Shown: one piece after another, positions 33,356-44,071 of the stretch
Numbering within the stretch: position 1 is the first letter of the stretch
Layout: every line of letters begins with the position of its first letter
NCBI RefSeq assembly: GCF_027943255.1
Contig: NC_072897.1
Location: 41,266,044 to 41,330,043 of the forward strand
Length of the DNA: 64,000 nucleotides
Direction of reading: 5' to 3'
Origin: Anastrepha obliqua
Lineage: Eukaryota; Arthropoda; Insecta; Diptera; Tephritidae
Notes under the pieces: generated by a model
The model's input: only the letters and a program-made list of their open reading frames with translations
Database searches by the model: none
What the model was told of the DNA's origin: nothing
Translations under genes and position numbers: made by a program

Positions 33356-36300
33356 GGTTAGGTTAGGTTATGGTGGTAGTCGGTCTGCACGACCAACTCA
33401 CTTAGACCTTACAGGTCCGTTGTGATACCACTGTGCTACACGGGAACCTCATTTATCTTCCTTCGTGGAACCATTTCGTGGCTCTTATGAAGCGTAGTAT
33501 TGATGCCAACCCCACGCCAGACAGTTCTGTAAGAGAATTAAAAAAGTATTTACCTAGACAACCTGCTCTGATTTTAGCTAGGGCTGGACAATTGCAAAGG
33601 AAGTGCTCAACTGTTTCTTCCTCTTCCTCATCTCTACAACTTCTGCAATATTCATGGGAGAAAACTCCTAGTCTCGAGGAATGCCTGCCAAATAGCCAGT
33701 GACCGGTTAGACAAGCCACGACCTTCGAGATATTGTCTCTTGAGAGACTAAGCAATTCCTTTGTTCTTTTCTTGTTTATTTGCGGCCATAGCAGCCTAGC
33801 TGTTAGACACGTATCCTCATTTCTCCATGACCTATTGGCCTCTTGGATGAAGTGGTTTTTTATCATTAGTTTACTCGTGGCCATGGGTATTCCGATGGTA
33901 CTTTTATCACTAAGCAGTTGGAGAGCAGTACCCTTTCTGGCTAGCTCATCTGCTTTACAGTTTCCCTCAATATCTCTATGTCCCGGAACCCAAATAAGGC
34001 TGACCTTGAATACGTCACTAATGTCATTTAGGGCTGCCCGGCATTCCTGTGCAACCTTCGATCTTAGTAAAGCCGCATTCATTGATTTGATGGCCGCCTG
34101 GCTATCCGAGAATATGTTTATAATCGTTTTTGTTACGGCGTGCGTATTTAGGTATATAGCCACTTCTTTTATAGCTAGTACCTCTGCCTGATAGACGCTG
34201 CAGTAGTCTGGTAGTCGAACGGATAGTTCCAGTCCTAATTCCTTCGAGAAAACTCCGTAGCCAACCCTATCGTCTAGCTTGGAGCCATCTGTGTAAAAGT
34301 TTAATTCCCCCCTTCTCCATGGCCTTGTTGTATGCCACTCACTTCTTGACGGTATACTCGTCTTGAAGAGCCTTTCAAAGGTGAGTCTAGGGATAGAGTA
34401 GTCTATTTCTTGTTTATGACTATTCAGAGAGTGCAAAATGGAAGCGTGGCCAACACACCGCTCTTTCCATAGCGCCATACTTTTTAGTCTGAGCGCCGAG
34501 GCGGCGGCGACGTGTTTTCCTACCAGATTTAGGCCAGGTAAGTTGATTAGCACTTCCAGCGCTTTGTTTGGAGTAGTCCTTAAAGCGCCAGAGATGCATA
34601 AAAAAGCTGTTCTTTGGACCTTACTCATGATTTTAGCGTAAGTCGCCTTTTGAGCAGATGGCCACCATACAAGTATTCCGTACATTAGGATTGGCCTAAC
34701 TACCGAAGTATAGAGCCAGTGCGTAATACGGGGTGTTAGTCCCCATTTGATACCGACCGCTTTTTTGCAAGTGTATAATGCAACGTTGGCCTTCTTTACT
34801 CTTTCCTCAATATTAGATTTCCACGTAAGTTTCCTGTCTAATATGAGTCCTAGGTACTTGACATTCTCTTTCAAAGGAATCTCCACACCCTTAAAAATTA
34901 GCGGGGAGATTGCAGGGAGCCTATGTTTCTTTGTAAAGAGAATTATTTGAGTTTTTGAGGGGTTTATATCGAGTCCCCTGTTCTCAGTCCAGCTTCTAAG
35001 CGTGGCCATGTTAGAGCGCAGAATATCCATAAGGGTATTAGGATATTTGCCTTTAACGGCTATTGCTACGTCATCTGCGTAAGCTGTGACGTGGCAACCC
35101 CCTCTTTCCAGGGTCAGCAACAGGGAGTTTACTGCCAGGATCCAAAGAAGAGGGGAGAGGACTCCACCTTGCGGTGTGCCTCTGCAGACCTGTCTGCTTA
35201 GAGTAGTGCTTCCTAATTTAGCCGTTACCTTTCTTTTGATGAGTATATCTTCTATCAGGGCTACGACGTGTGGTTCAACTCCAAAATCTTCTAATGAATC
35301 TACTATGGCGTTTGCATTTATATTGTTGAAGGCGCCTTCTATGTCTACGAAAGCAACCAATGCAAACTCTTTGTCTGATAAGCTTTTTTCCACCAACCCG
35401 ACGAGTGAGTGTAAGGCGGTTTCTGTGGACTTCCCTTTAGTATAGGCGTGTTGCGCCGAAGAGAGCCTATTTAAAGGCACGACACTCCGTATGTATTCAT
35501 CTATTATTCTCTCCAGGATCTTGAGAAGAAAAGACGTTAGACTAATGGGTCTGAAGTCTTTAGGGTTAGTGTGTGAGGACCTACCTGCCTTGGGTAAGAA
35601 GGAGACTTTCGTCTCCCTCCATCCTAGCGGGATGTAGCCCATGTTAAGACAACTTCTAATGACAATTTTGATATACGGTAGTACAATGCCCCGTGATTGC
35701 TGCAGTTCAGCGGGGTAGATACCGTCCATTCCTGGCGATTTATAAGGACCAAAAGTATTAATAGCCCAATCGATTTTTGAGTGTGTAACTAAGAGATTTC
35801 CTAGGTCGGATTGCCTTTCATTATTGGCGGAATGGTTTTGTTCCACCGGCGTGTTACCTGGAAAGTGTGTGTCTAGAAGAAGACCTAACGATTCCTCACT
35901 TGACGTAGTCCATGTATTCCCTTGACCTTGTAGGTAGCCTAGGTTGCATGGCGTCTTTGAGAGAATTTTTCTTAATCTGGCCGCTTCTGAAGTCTCTTCA
36001 ATTTCTTTGCAATAATTTTGCCATGATTCACGCTGCGCAGTTCTAACTGCTTTTTTGTAGTTTTTCAATTCAGCCTTATAGGCTTGCCAGTCCTCTGACC
36101 TTCTCGTGGCCTTGGCCAGATTAAATAGTTTTCTATGGTATTCTCGTAGTGAGGTTAGTTGCTCGGACCACCAGGGTGGTTTAGACTTGCCTCTGGGTCG
36201 GACAACCGGACAGCTGGCTGCTAACGAGCTATTCATTGCTTTAGTTACCTGATTAACCAGTTTATCCAACTCCCCACGAGTAGTGGGGTTTTTGGGGGCT

Positions 36301-37109
36301 TTCTTTGGCAGTAAAGCTCTTAATTTTTTATTGTAAACTCCCCAGTCAGTTTTCCGTATATTCCTGAACTGGCTAACTTGGGGAGACCTAGTTTCGATTT
36401 CAAATTCAATATACCGATGGTCTGAGAACGAATTTTCGTTTGAAACTCGCCATCTTTTAATGTGATTAGAGAACATGTCGGAAGCCAGGGTGATGTCCAA
36501 AACTTCCTCTCTGTTCATAGTAACAAAAGTCGGCTCTGAGCCTAAATTCAAAACACTAATTTTATTTTCTAAGATAAAGTCCAGTAGTGACTCACCTCTA
36601 GAGTTAGTGTCGCTGCTCCCCCACAGGGTATTGTGGGCATTTGCGTCGCAGGAGACAACCAAATTTTTGTTCTTCCGGGCTGCCTCTTGCACCAGAGTGC
36701 GGACTTCGTCCGGCGGAGCTTCTCTGTCATAGGCCATGTAGGCGGAGGCTAGCCAAAAACCGGTTTTCCCGAGCTCGATGCTTGCCGCTACCATGTCGCC
36801 GCTACTAAGCTGTGGGAGCAAGAAGATATTTATATTATTTTTAGCGAGGATGCAGCTACGAATCTTACCTCTGTGTTGTACGGCAATCATTTTAAATCCC
36901 TTCACTCCGAGGCCGCAGATTTTATTGTCGTATATCCACGGCTCTTGAATGAGGGCTATGTCAAGTCCACCGGCAGCCAAGCGGACGGAGATATGCGCGG
37001 ACGCAAGTTTGGAGTGGTGGAGATTAATTTGGATCAGCTTCATGAGAATCTGTCCGTTTCATCTCCACCATCGTGACCTCGACGTCCTCCTCTGAGATCT
37101 CCCCACCCT
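33356..37109 (-). mobile_element. 5'-truncated LOA-clade retrotransposon with intact ORF2
   Basis: 3754 bp flanked by CAAATACA on both sides. On the minus strand it starts inside ORF1: only the last ~28 codons of ORF1 remain (GGEISEEDVEVTMVEM...), overlapping ORF2 by 20 bases. It ends at 33356 with TAACCTAACCTAAC-like repeats. It lies inside a related plus-strand LOA element. 5' truncation is normal for target-primed insertion. Confidence 0.9.
33453..37043 (-). CDS. LOA ORF2: endonuclease, reverse transcriptase and RNase H, fully open
   Basis: 1196 aa from ATG at 37043 on the minus strand. The endonuclease covers about residues 1-220 with LIQEPW (E34), SCDANAHN (132-138) and SDHRYI (207-212). 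The RT spans roughly 430-760 with PYKSPGMDGIYPAEL, DFRPISLTSFLLK, AFVDIEGAFNN, GTPQGGVLSPLLW and catalytic YADD (655-658). RNase H near 915-1040 has its D-E-D-D set (YTDGS D919, QAEVL E954, FSDSQ D980, KADELA D1032). The C-terminus has a Cys/His module, YCRSC...VEHFLCNC. No stop or frameshift interrupts it, unlike any other large polymerase here. The missing promoter and ORF1 make the copy itself unlikely to move, but the protein could be made if transcribed from outside. Confidence 0.95.
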   Translation of the reverse strand: MKLIQINLHHSKLASAHISVRLAAGGLDIALIQEPWIYDNKICGLGVKGFKMIAVQHRGKIRSCILAKNNINIFLLPQLSSGDMVAASIELGKTGFWLASAYMAYDREAPPDEVRTLVQEAARKNKNLVVSCDANAHNTLWGSSDTNSRGESLLDFILENKISVLNLGSEPTFVTMNREEVLDITLASDMFSNHIKRWRVSNENSFSDHRYIEFEIETRSPQVSQFRNIRKTDWGVYNKKLRALLPKKAPKNPTTRGELDKLVNQVTKAMNSSLAASCPVVRPRGKSKPPWWSEQLTSLREYHRKLFNLAKATRRSEDWQAYKAELKNYKKAVRTAQRESWQNYCKEIEETSEAARLRKILSKTPCNLGYLQGQGNTWTTSSEESLGLLLDTHFPGNTPVEQNHSANNERQSDLGNLLVTHSKIDWAINTFGPYKSPGMDGIYPAELQQSRGIVLPYIKIVIRSCLNMGYIPLGWRETKVSFLPKAGRSSHTNPKDFRPISLTSFLLKILERIIDEYIRSVVPLNRLSSAQHAYTKGKSTETALHSLVGLVEKSLSDKEFALVAFVDIEGAFNNINANAIVDSLEDFGVEPHVVALIEDILIKRKVTAKLGSTTLSRQVCRGTPQGGVLSPLLWILAVNSLLLTLERGGCHVTAYADDVAIAVKGKYPNTLMDILRSNMATLRSWTENRGLDINPSKTQIILFTKKHRLPAISPLIFKGVEIPLKENVKYLGLILDRKLTWKSNIEERVKKANVALYTCKKAVGIKWGLTPRITHWLYTSVVRPILMYGILVWWPSAQKATYAKIMSKVQRTAFLCISGALRTTPNKALEVLINLPGLNLVGKHVAAASALRLKSMALWKERCVGHASILHSLNSHKQEIDYSIPRLTFERLFKTSIPSRSEWHTTRPWRRGELNFYTDGSKLDDRVGYGVFSKELGLELSVRLPDYCSVYQAEVLAIKEVAIYLNTHAVTKTIINIFSDSQAAIKSMNAALLRSKVAQECRAALNDISDVFKVSLIWVPGHRDIEGNCKADELARKGTALQLLSDKSTIGIPMATSKLMIKNHFIQEANRSWRNEDTCLTARLLWPQINKKRTKELLSLSRDNISKVVACLTGHWLFGRHSSRLGVFSHEYCRSCRDEEEEETVEHFLCNCPALAKIRAGCLGKYFFNSLTELSGVGLASILRFIRATKWFHEGR

Positions 37110-37117
37110 CAAATACA

Positions 37118-37406
37118 ACATTCACTAAACTACATCATGGAGTGGTTGACGGTCATATTTAAGGCCGCTCTGAAACTGAAAAGTGTCCCATCAACATGGA
37201 AAAAGGTAAAAGTGGTCTTTATCCCTAAAGCGGGAAAAAGTTCACACACGACACCTAAGGATTTCAGGCCAATAAGCCTATCCTCCTTTCTGCTAAAAAC
37301 ATTAGAAAGAATTTTAGAAGAGCATATTAGGGCTAACATCAGCCCTTATAAGCTCAGCATCTCACAACATGCGTACTGTAAAGGGAAATCAACCGAAACA
37401 GCACTT
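37118..37406 (+). pseudogene. Outer LOA ORF2, continuation of RT
   Basis: Resumes after the target duplication with HSLNYIMEWLTVIFKAAL, WKKVKVVFIPKAGKSSHT, DFRPISLSSFLLKTLE and SQHAYCKGKSTETAL. It lines up with residues ~455-545 of the inner LOA protein. The frame then enters unrelated sequence at about 37407. Catalytic YADD and RNase H are absent. Confidence 0.9.
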
Positions 37407-37555
37407 ACGGGTACTTTTTCCCCCGGGTCCGGAGTTTTCAGAGGGGCCTGGACTCGAGAGTAATTCAAATTATATGAATTAGACATAATTTGAAGGAGCC
37501 CGCATCTCAAGTTTCCCCCGGGGCCCGAATACTCTCTCCACGGCCCTGGAAGGAT
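37407..37555. other. Unidentified segment with hairpins at an LOA/R1 junction
   Basis: About 150 bases that belong to neither flanking element. Contains CCCCCGGGTCCGGAG and CCCCCGGGGCCCGAA-type blocks near the two ends and an 8-bp inverted pair CAAATTAT/ATAATTTG (about 37466-37492). It could be a small MITE. No duplication was seen. Confidence 0.4.
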
Positions 37556-39545
37556 AAGCTCTGTTTTCTCTGTGGCCAGCTCTAATCCATGGTCTTCTAG
37601 CCATGTCTGAACTCGGATCATCACCTGATTTAACTTCCTTTTGGCTTTGTCAGTGTTTCGGGCGATTATTACAACTGCAATGTCATCTGCGTATCGCACT
37701 AAATGCACATCCTGAGGCATCTCTATTCGAAGGATTTCATCGTAGCTTATATACCAGAGTTCAGGTCCAAGTATTGATCCTCGGGCCACACCTGCTGTTA
37801 TATGTTTAGTCTTACACCCTTCCCGCGTTTCGTATAAGAGGACGCTATTGCTTAGATAGCTACGAATAATCTTCAATAGATTATTCGGGATCCTGAATTT
37901 TACCTTTAGGGCTTGAATTACGTCGTCCCAACTTAACCTGTTGAAAGCATTTCTAATATCCAGTGTAGCTAGTAATACCAAGTGTTTGGAGCATCGATTA
38001 GCTACCTGGGCATGTTCTACGCTAGCTATTACATCTTGGATGGCTCCTAAGGTATATCTGCCACTTCTAAAACCATGCTGCCTTTCAGAGAGGCCGCCAC
38101 TGTTCTCTACGGCTTCGCTAAGCCTATGCTTTATAAGTTTCTCAAAGAGTTTTCCTGCGCTATCCAGCATACATAACAGTCTATAAGCGGACGCTAATGT
38201 TGGGTCTCTCTTTCCCTTACTGATTAGTACTAGTTTTTGTTTTTTCCATATATCTGGAAAAATTCCTTCTTTTAGGCATGCGTTGTACATGTTTAGCAGC
38301 AAAAGAGGGTGTTCTTTTGCCAATAGTTTCAATATTTCTGCAACTATGGCATCAGGTCCTGGCGCTTTATTGCATTTCATTGCTTTTGCAGCATCCATAA
38401 GTTACTCTTCTGTGAATGGGACAGGTTCCGTTGCTTCATACTCGAGCTCTTACCTCTCAGCACAGTGTGTTGAGAATAGTGTGTCTACTATTTTGCTTAC
38501 CATTTTGGTTTCCATATCAGCAGCAGGGGATTTGGCTCCTAGCTTTTTCATAACGATTTTGTAGCCCAACCCTCATGGGTTATTGTTTAGATCGTTTCTT
38601 AGCTCTTCCCTTTTTACTTTTTTGCTTTCGGCTATAGCTTTCCTCAATTCTTTTCCGCTCTTTTTGTATTCTTGGGATTCTATTATCGCTGGACCCAATC
38701 TTCTAGCTCTAGTATACTTTCTACGCTTATGGATGCACATATCTCTAAGTTCTGCGATCTCTTGTGTCCACTAGTATACAGCATTTCTTTTTTTGTTCTT
38801 ATCTATTTAAGGTATAGATGCGTTGTAACTTATCGTAATGCATTGCATTGTTGTCTTGACTAGTGCTTTTGCTGTACTATTCGTACAGATCGTTGTCAAT
38901 AGTTGCGGGGAGCGTCGCTGGGTTTAGCTTGTTTATGTTCTATTTGCGTGTACTTTTATTTCGATTTTCACGCGTTGGTGTCAATGCAAAACGGGATGTA
39001 TTAATGGTCACTCCCATTGTAATCTTCCAGGACTCTCCAGTCTTCAGTAAAGGTGACTATGGTTTCCGATACTAGGGTTATGTCGGGTGTGGTGCCTTCG
39101 CAACCTGGATTTCGCCACGTAGTTGTTCCTGTGTTGGCTGTCACGTCCAGCACTCGTCTACCTCTTGAGTTCGTTGTCGCCGAGCCCCATTCGGTTGCTT
39201 TTGAGTTAAAGTCTCCCGCTATTATTAGTCGTCCCTCTAAACTTAGGGCTTTGTCTTCAATTATTTCCAGTTTCCGGGTGAATTCATCTATATTGTCATT
39301 CGGTGTAAGATAACAGCTTGTAATTGTGAATAGGCTGTTCTGAACGTAGACGAAACCATCGCCTGATCCTTTCGCGGTTATTACGTAATTTGTGCCCCTA
39401 GGCAGCCAGACGGCGGTAGTTCCCGACTCGTCTTCGATCCAAGCTTTCTCGGATTGAGCATATTGTTCGCTTATCAATACTGCTTGAACTCCTTTTTCTA
39501 AGACCATCTGCTCCATTAGTAGGTCTGAGTTTGATTGAACGTGTC
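37556..39545 (-). pseudogene. R1-type non-LTR ORF2: endonuclease, linker and RT
   Basis: On the minus strand, EN residues are LLMEQMVLEKGVQAVLISE, IIAGDFNSKATEWGS, GRRVLDV and GSDH near 39001. The linker continues with TQEIAELRDMCIHKRRKY, ESKKVKREELRND and LGYKIVMKKLGAKSP, with stops (for example TGA in NNP*GLGY near 38578). RT from 38400: KCNKAPGPDAIVAEILK, SERQHGFRSGRYT, TLDIRNAFNRLSWDD, VARGSILGPELW and catalytic YADD, ending near ATEKTELI at 37556. The usual ORF2 is about 1000 residues; the C-terminal third is missing. Several stops rule out function. Confidence 0.88.
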
Positions 39546-40660
39546 CGACACCGAAGCACCGGTAGCACCACTTCAGAGATGTGCTAGCTCTCATCCTTGC
39601 ACTAACCCATCCGATTTTGATATTATTTTGCTTGAGCAGCTTTTCTGTGCTTTCAATGGCGAGAGTAACATAAGCCCGTACTTGTTGTCGTTGATTATGT
39701 TTTGTGATCCTAACATCGATATTTTCATTAGTGCCAGCTAGCATTTTTCTCATAGCGTTAACTTCCTTCTTCTGACGGCATCTTAGTCTCTGATCTCTAC
39801 AGTTGAAGTTGGTCTGAGGGTTGCAATGGAACCGACCGCTTTTACGGTTTCCTCTAATTGTTTCAAAAAATCAGCGTTAACTGTGTTCCCCTTTTCTAAT
39901 TCAAGTAAAAGAGCAAAAGTTTTGGTTCTTCTCATGTCTTTCACCGTTGTGGTTTCGTCTGGCATTGTCTTTTCTCGGATGTTTTTGACGATTTCAGCAT
40001 AACTGTGGCCCTCTACCGGCTTTACCAACACCTCCGATTTTGGTTTTAGTATTCGTTCATCCTTCTTTTGGTTCGGTTTGGCCTTCCTTGCTCCATCGTT
40101 TTGCGCTCCATCACTTCTTTTTGGCACGGCATTGGGCCTAGATGTTTACCGGCTTACCACTTGCCATTTCTCAGGCTCTCGAACTCTTAGTTTCTTCGAA
40201 GAGTCGGGTGCGGCAGGACTTGGTTCATTCAGTTTTGCGGTTAAGGGAGTAATCTTCTGGACAACACCTGTTTTTCGAGCTAATGCGGGGGTGTCACCTC
40301 CGATTTCTTTCGGCTTTCTGAGCTCGAATCCAACCTCTTCTGCAGTCTTTTCATGATGTCAAATAGTTTGCCAAGTTCTGAGACTCCGGTCTTTATTTCC
40401 GTGGAAGTATTCCTACTCTTCAATATAACTGCTATCATCTTCCTAAGCATTCTCAAACATTTCTCTACGGCTTCCTCTTCTTCCGCTCGCATTTTGAGAA
40501 TAAACTCTTGCCGCGGAGATGCAGTGGTTTCCCGTTCTGTGTTTGCGTCCTTTGCAGTTACAGGGGTACGCGACGGCGCATTTGGAGTATTTTTAACCTC
40601 TTTTGACGTTACTCTTAGGTCTAATTCTTGAGGCGTCATTTTCTTCATTGACCGTCTTTT
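39546..40660 (-). pseudogene. R1-type ORF1 (gag-like)
   Basis: Minus-strand blocks: 40280-40648 (MKKMTPQELDLRVTSK, coiled-coil-like KMRAEEEEAVEKCLRML), 39783-40127 (VEGHSYAEIVKNIREK, RRTKTFALLLELEKG) and 39540-39753 (IDVRITKHNQRQQVRAYV, ARMRASTSLKWCYRCFGVGHV). The knuckle CYRCFGVGH opens a CCHC finger that then runs straight into ORF2 endonuclease sequence, so an internal deletion fused ORF1 to ORF2. Frame changes separate the blocks. Confidence 0.8.
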
Positions 40661-40835
40661 ATTTTCCTATACAATGTTCCACTCGTAAGGGGCAAATTCC
40701 CTTTTTGTGGTGGCGAGCGAAGCAATCGAGGTTTCCTTAAGGGCTCTGCTCTATATCTCCACCAGTAATGGCCTTCTGCTGTTTTTCTTCTTTTTGTCTT
40801 TTCTCCAAAGTTATGGAAAAAAGACTAAAAAAGAA

Positions 40836-41150
40836 TCAATTGTAAACCTTGTAAGCGTGTAAATGCAAGTCTTTATGCATAATGTTCACCAACGACGAGC
40901 GTGAGAGGTGCAATTGTTGGGCACGACGACGAGTTGAGGTGGACGGTTCTTCAACCCCACTATCGCAAACAGCAGCAATATTTTCTGCAGTACGAGCTGT
41001 ATGAGCATGCACTGGTGTTTTCACATCTCCTACAGACCTGGTTTGCTCAAACCTTTGCACATTTTTTCCGATTGTACGCACATTTGGACGATTAAATTGA
41101 CCGAAAAACTCACGAAGTGCGCGATATGCATTTTGATTTGAACCAGGCCC
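40836..41150 (-). pseudogene. mariner-superfamily transposase, DNA-binding N-terminus only
   Basis: Minus strand: NQNAYRALREFFGQFNRPNV, RTIGKNVQRFEQTRSV, STRRRAQQLHLSRSSL and NIMHKDLHLHAYKV. This is the paired helix-turn-helix region typical of Tc1/mariner transposases and resembles residues 20-120 of the DD41D protein in layout. No catalytic domain follows, because the element is cut at about 40836. Confidence 0.75.
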
Positions 41151-41468
41151 GTGCGCAGGGGGGGGTTTGGGAGGTTCAAAGCTTGTAATGACTACATAGT
41201 AGATATACTTATTTAATACATATGTATGTATGTACGAAATTTTTTATACTGTGCGTATCGGACGTGTTTTACTGTCGATCCGGGTTAATAAAAGTTTTCT
41301 CAACAAACTCAAAGTGCATTATTGCTAACAAGAGATAGGACTCATAGCAAACTGCATAGAAAGTGCAAAGTGCATTATCAAACTCGATAAGCCAACAAAC
41401 ATTTTAATTAAAAAAAAAAAAAAACTAAAACCAAGCAAAGCAGCTGGCAAAATAAATAATAAATAAAT
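41151..41468 (+). other. Probable Jockey 5' leader and unassigned sequence
   Basis: CAGGCCCGTGCGCAGGGGGGG at 41144-41164 resembles hAT-type terminal sequence but has no partner. The rest is AT-rich with a poly(A) run at 41411-41424 and leads into ORF1. The element start is not marked. Confidence 0.35.
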
Positions 41469-43035
41469 ATGAGTGTGTTACGTTCTCCCCCTTGGGAGAG
41501 AACAGAATCCAAAAGGGAGACGAAAGATCTTACTCCGCAAAAAATGCCGCTACATACTAAAAACTCGTTGTCAATGCCGCACGAATTTAGTACAGAGCGG
41601 ATCGAACGCAAACGGGTCAACACAGTCAGCTCCCAGAAGCTGCAACAACAATATGCGCTCTACATTATCGCCAGAGAGCATAAGTTCTCATATCAGCAGT
41701 CCCGTATTCTCTGCATCATGCGTGAGCACAACTGGTATGCCTACAACTACGAATACAAATACATCTACAACTTGCTCAACCGTCTCTTTAAATTCCACAA
41801 CAACAACAACTGCATCAACAGAACTACTGCTAGCGACCCATTTGTCGGCGTCTACACAATCAGCTGCACTAAAAAAGCAACCTGTGGTTAAAAGAGCACG
41901 AAACTCACCCACAAAGGTCTCAACATTGACTGCTAGTAACAAAAAAATAAAAGCAACATCAACCCTCAATCAAAGTAAACTGCCAAACTACTGAGTGGAA
42001 CTTCTTCTGCAAACAAATTCGCAGCTTTAGATGTGGATGATGGAGAAGAAATTACTCAAACTGCAAACAGTGGGCAATTTAAAGATTCACTGTCACAAAA
42101 TTTAAACAAAGACGAAAAAGAAAAAAATAATAAGCCACCGCCAATATATGTCCATGGTGTCCAAGGTGTAAAAGCTTCACTCTAAAAATTTTAATATAGC
42201 AAATAATGAAGTTCGCGTTCAAGCAGAAAATTTAGAAATATATAACAGATTACACCACATGCTAAAAGAAAAAGGTACGAAACTGTATACATTTAGGCCA
42301 AAAAGTGAAAGAGGATTTAAAATAGTCTTACGAAATATGCGCCACTCTACAGACCAAGAAGAAATTAAAAAAGAACTAAACGAAAAAGGCCACAAAGTAC
42401 TTAACATTACTAATATAATACAAAGATCAACAAAAAAACCACTACCATTATTTTTCATCGAACTACAAGCAAGTGATAACAACAAAGACATTTACAATAT
42501 AAACAAGCTAATGAACTGCATAGTCATTTTTGAAGCACCTCACCATAAGCGCACCATTTCACAGTGCACGAAATGCCAGAAATATGGGCACACAAAAAAT
42601 TATTGTACAAGGGATCCAGTTTGCGTGAAATGCGCTGGTAGACATCTTACAATGGAATGCAAAAACCAAATAAAGGAAGTTAAATGCGCTTTATGTGGAG
42701 GTAAGCATACCGCCAACTACAAAGGATGCGAAATTTATAAAGCACTTAAAATGCAAAGATTTCCACCTCTGCGTAATAAAGAACCAACATTAAATACAAA
42801 TAAAAATAATACACCAATAACAACAGCCGTAACAAACATAATTCCCGGAGTAAGCTATGCTGATGTAGCATCTTCTTCAAGGGAACATAAAGCAGAGCAG
42901 GAACTGATTAAAAGATCTGAAAAAAACAATGATATTGAAGAGCTTAAAGACATGGTAAAATCCCTAGTCAACCAAATGACAAATATGATGAATATAATTA
43001 CAATGCTTTTAAAGAATATGAATGGACAAAAGTGA
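41469..43035 (+). pseudogene. Jockey-clade ORF1 (nucleocapsid), N-terminal half broken
   Basis: ATG 41469 starts MSVLRSPPWERTESK. Slips near 41620 and 41990 move the frame through a Ser/Thr-rich stretch to SSANKFAALDVDD and KPPPIYVHGVQGVKASL, then a stop at 42183-42185. From 42259 the C-terminal part is open: GFKIVLRNMRHSTD, FFIELQ and three zinc knuckles (CTKCQKYGHTKNYC, CVKCAGRHLTMEC, CALCGGKHTANYKGC). It would bind element RNA. The last 14 bases overlap ORF2. Confidence 0.88.
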
Positions 43036-44071
43036 AAAAATTAAAATTCTAATTTGGAATGCAAATGGACTAAAACAGCACTATTTAGAACTGAAACAAT
43101 TTTTAGTTGAAAAAGATATTGACATAGCATTGATTGCAGAAACACACTTCACTGATAAAAGTCTTCTGAAATTTCCTAAGTACAAAGTGTATGTGACAAA
43201 CCATCCTGATGGAAGAGCCCACGGAGGGACTGCTATAATTATTAAATCAAGCATAACGCACAATGAACAACTCCAATATTCGACGCCTTATCTTCAATCC
43301 ACGACAGTACAAATCTATGACAAAAATGGACCAGTATCTATCTCCTCCATATTCTGTCCACCTAGACACATAATAAACTCGGATCAATATGACAAATACA
43401 TAAAGACGCTTAACAATAGATTTATTGCCGCTGGAGATCTCAATGCAAAACACATTGATTGGGGCTCAAGACTCAGCAACAAAAAGGGGCGTATTCTTAT
43501 TAACGCAATTAACAAAAACAATTGCAGATTTATAAGTACCGGAGAACCTACCTATTGGCCAACTGACGTAAAGAAAATTCCAGACTTGATCGATTTCTGC
43601 ATAACCAAAAACATAAGCCATAACCAATTGACAATTCAGTCGTACTATGAACTTTCTTCTGACCACTCGCCGATATTACTTGAATATGTAAGTCATATAA
43701 AATCTATAGATACATCTTTTCGCATACTTAATGACAGAAAAAAAAAATTCCGCCACCATATTGACGATCAACTTATACCAAATGTGATATTAAAAACGCA
43801 ACTTGACATTGAACATGCCATTATCCATTTTAATGACGTAGTAACTATTAGAAGCAGGGATCAGATCGGCACCAAAAGCAAGCAAATAGAACAAATACAC
43901 CAACACAATGCTGCTGTGACTAACTTAACACTTTGCTTAAATACTTCTTCTTTACACCCACACTTCGGGATAACCGAAGCAAAACCAAAAGTAAAGTACT
44001 TAAGCAAGGCCGTTTTCTTAGAAGATTACCAAAGGTTATCAGTAATAGTGGATAGTGAAAGTAAGTGTTAA
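43022..44071 (+). pseudogene. Jockey-clade ORF2, endonuclease only
   Basis: ATG 43022 gives MDKSEKIKILIWNANGLKQH, then IALIAETHFTD (catalytic Glu), GGTAIIIKSSI, IAAGDLNAKHIDWGS and ELSSDHSPILLE. These cover a complete endonuclease to about residue 225. The linker is followed by unrelated codons from about residue 280 (RSRDQIGTKSK onward), and the RT is missing, probably removed by a deletion or by the Helitron that follows. The normal protein is about 900 residues; this frame has 349. Confidence 0.88.

Larger units (their letters stand above)
30270..37406 (+). mobile_element. LOA-clade non-LTR retrotransposon, split by a reversed LOA insertion
   Basis: Its 5' leader begins near 30270 (boundary approximate) and is followed by ORF1 and ORF2 on the plus strand. 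At 33355 the RT is interrupted by a 3754-bp LOA element on the minus strand. The RT resumes at 37118 and is cut again near 37406 by an unidentified segment. The CAAATACA target duplication (33348-33355, 37110-37117) fixes the inner insertion. Confidence 0.88.

Noticed and set aside
34438..36732. Several plus-strand frames of 60-120 codons
   Set aside because: Antisense shadows of the intact LOA ORF2 on the minus strand.
41144..41170. CAGGCCCGTGCGCAGGGGGGG as a hAT-type terminus
   Set aside because: Only one end seen, with no 8-bp duplication or transposase; kept only as a remark.
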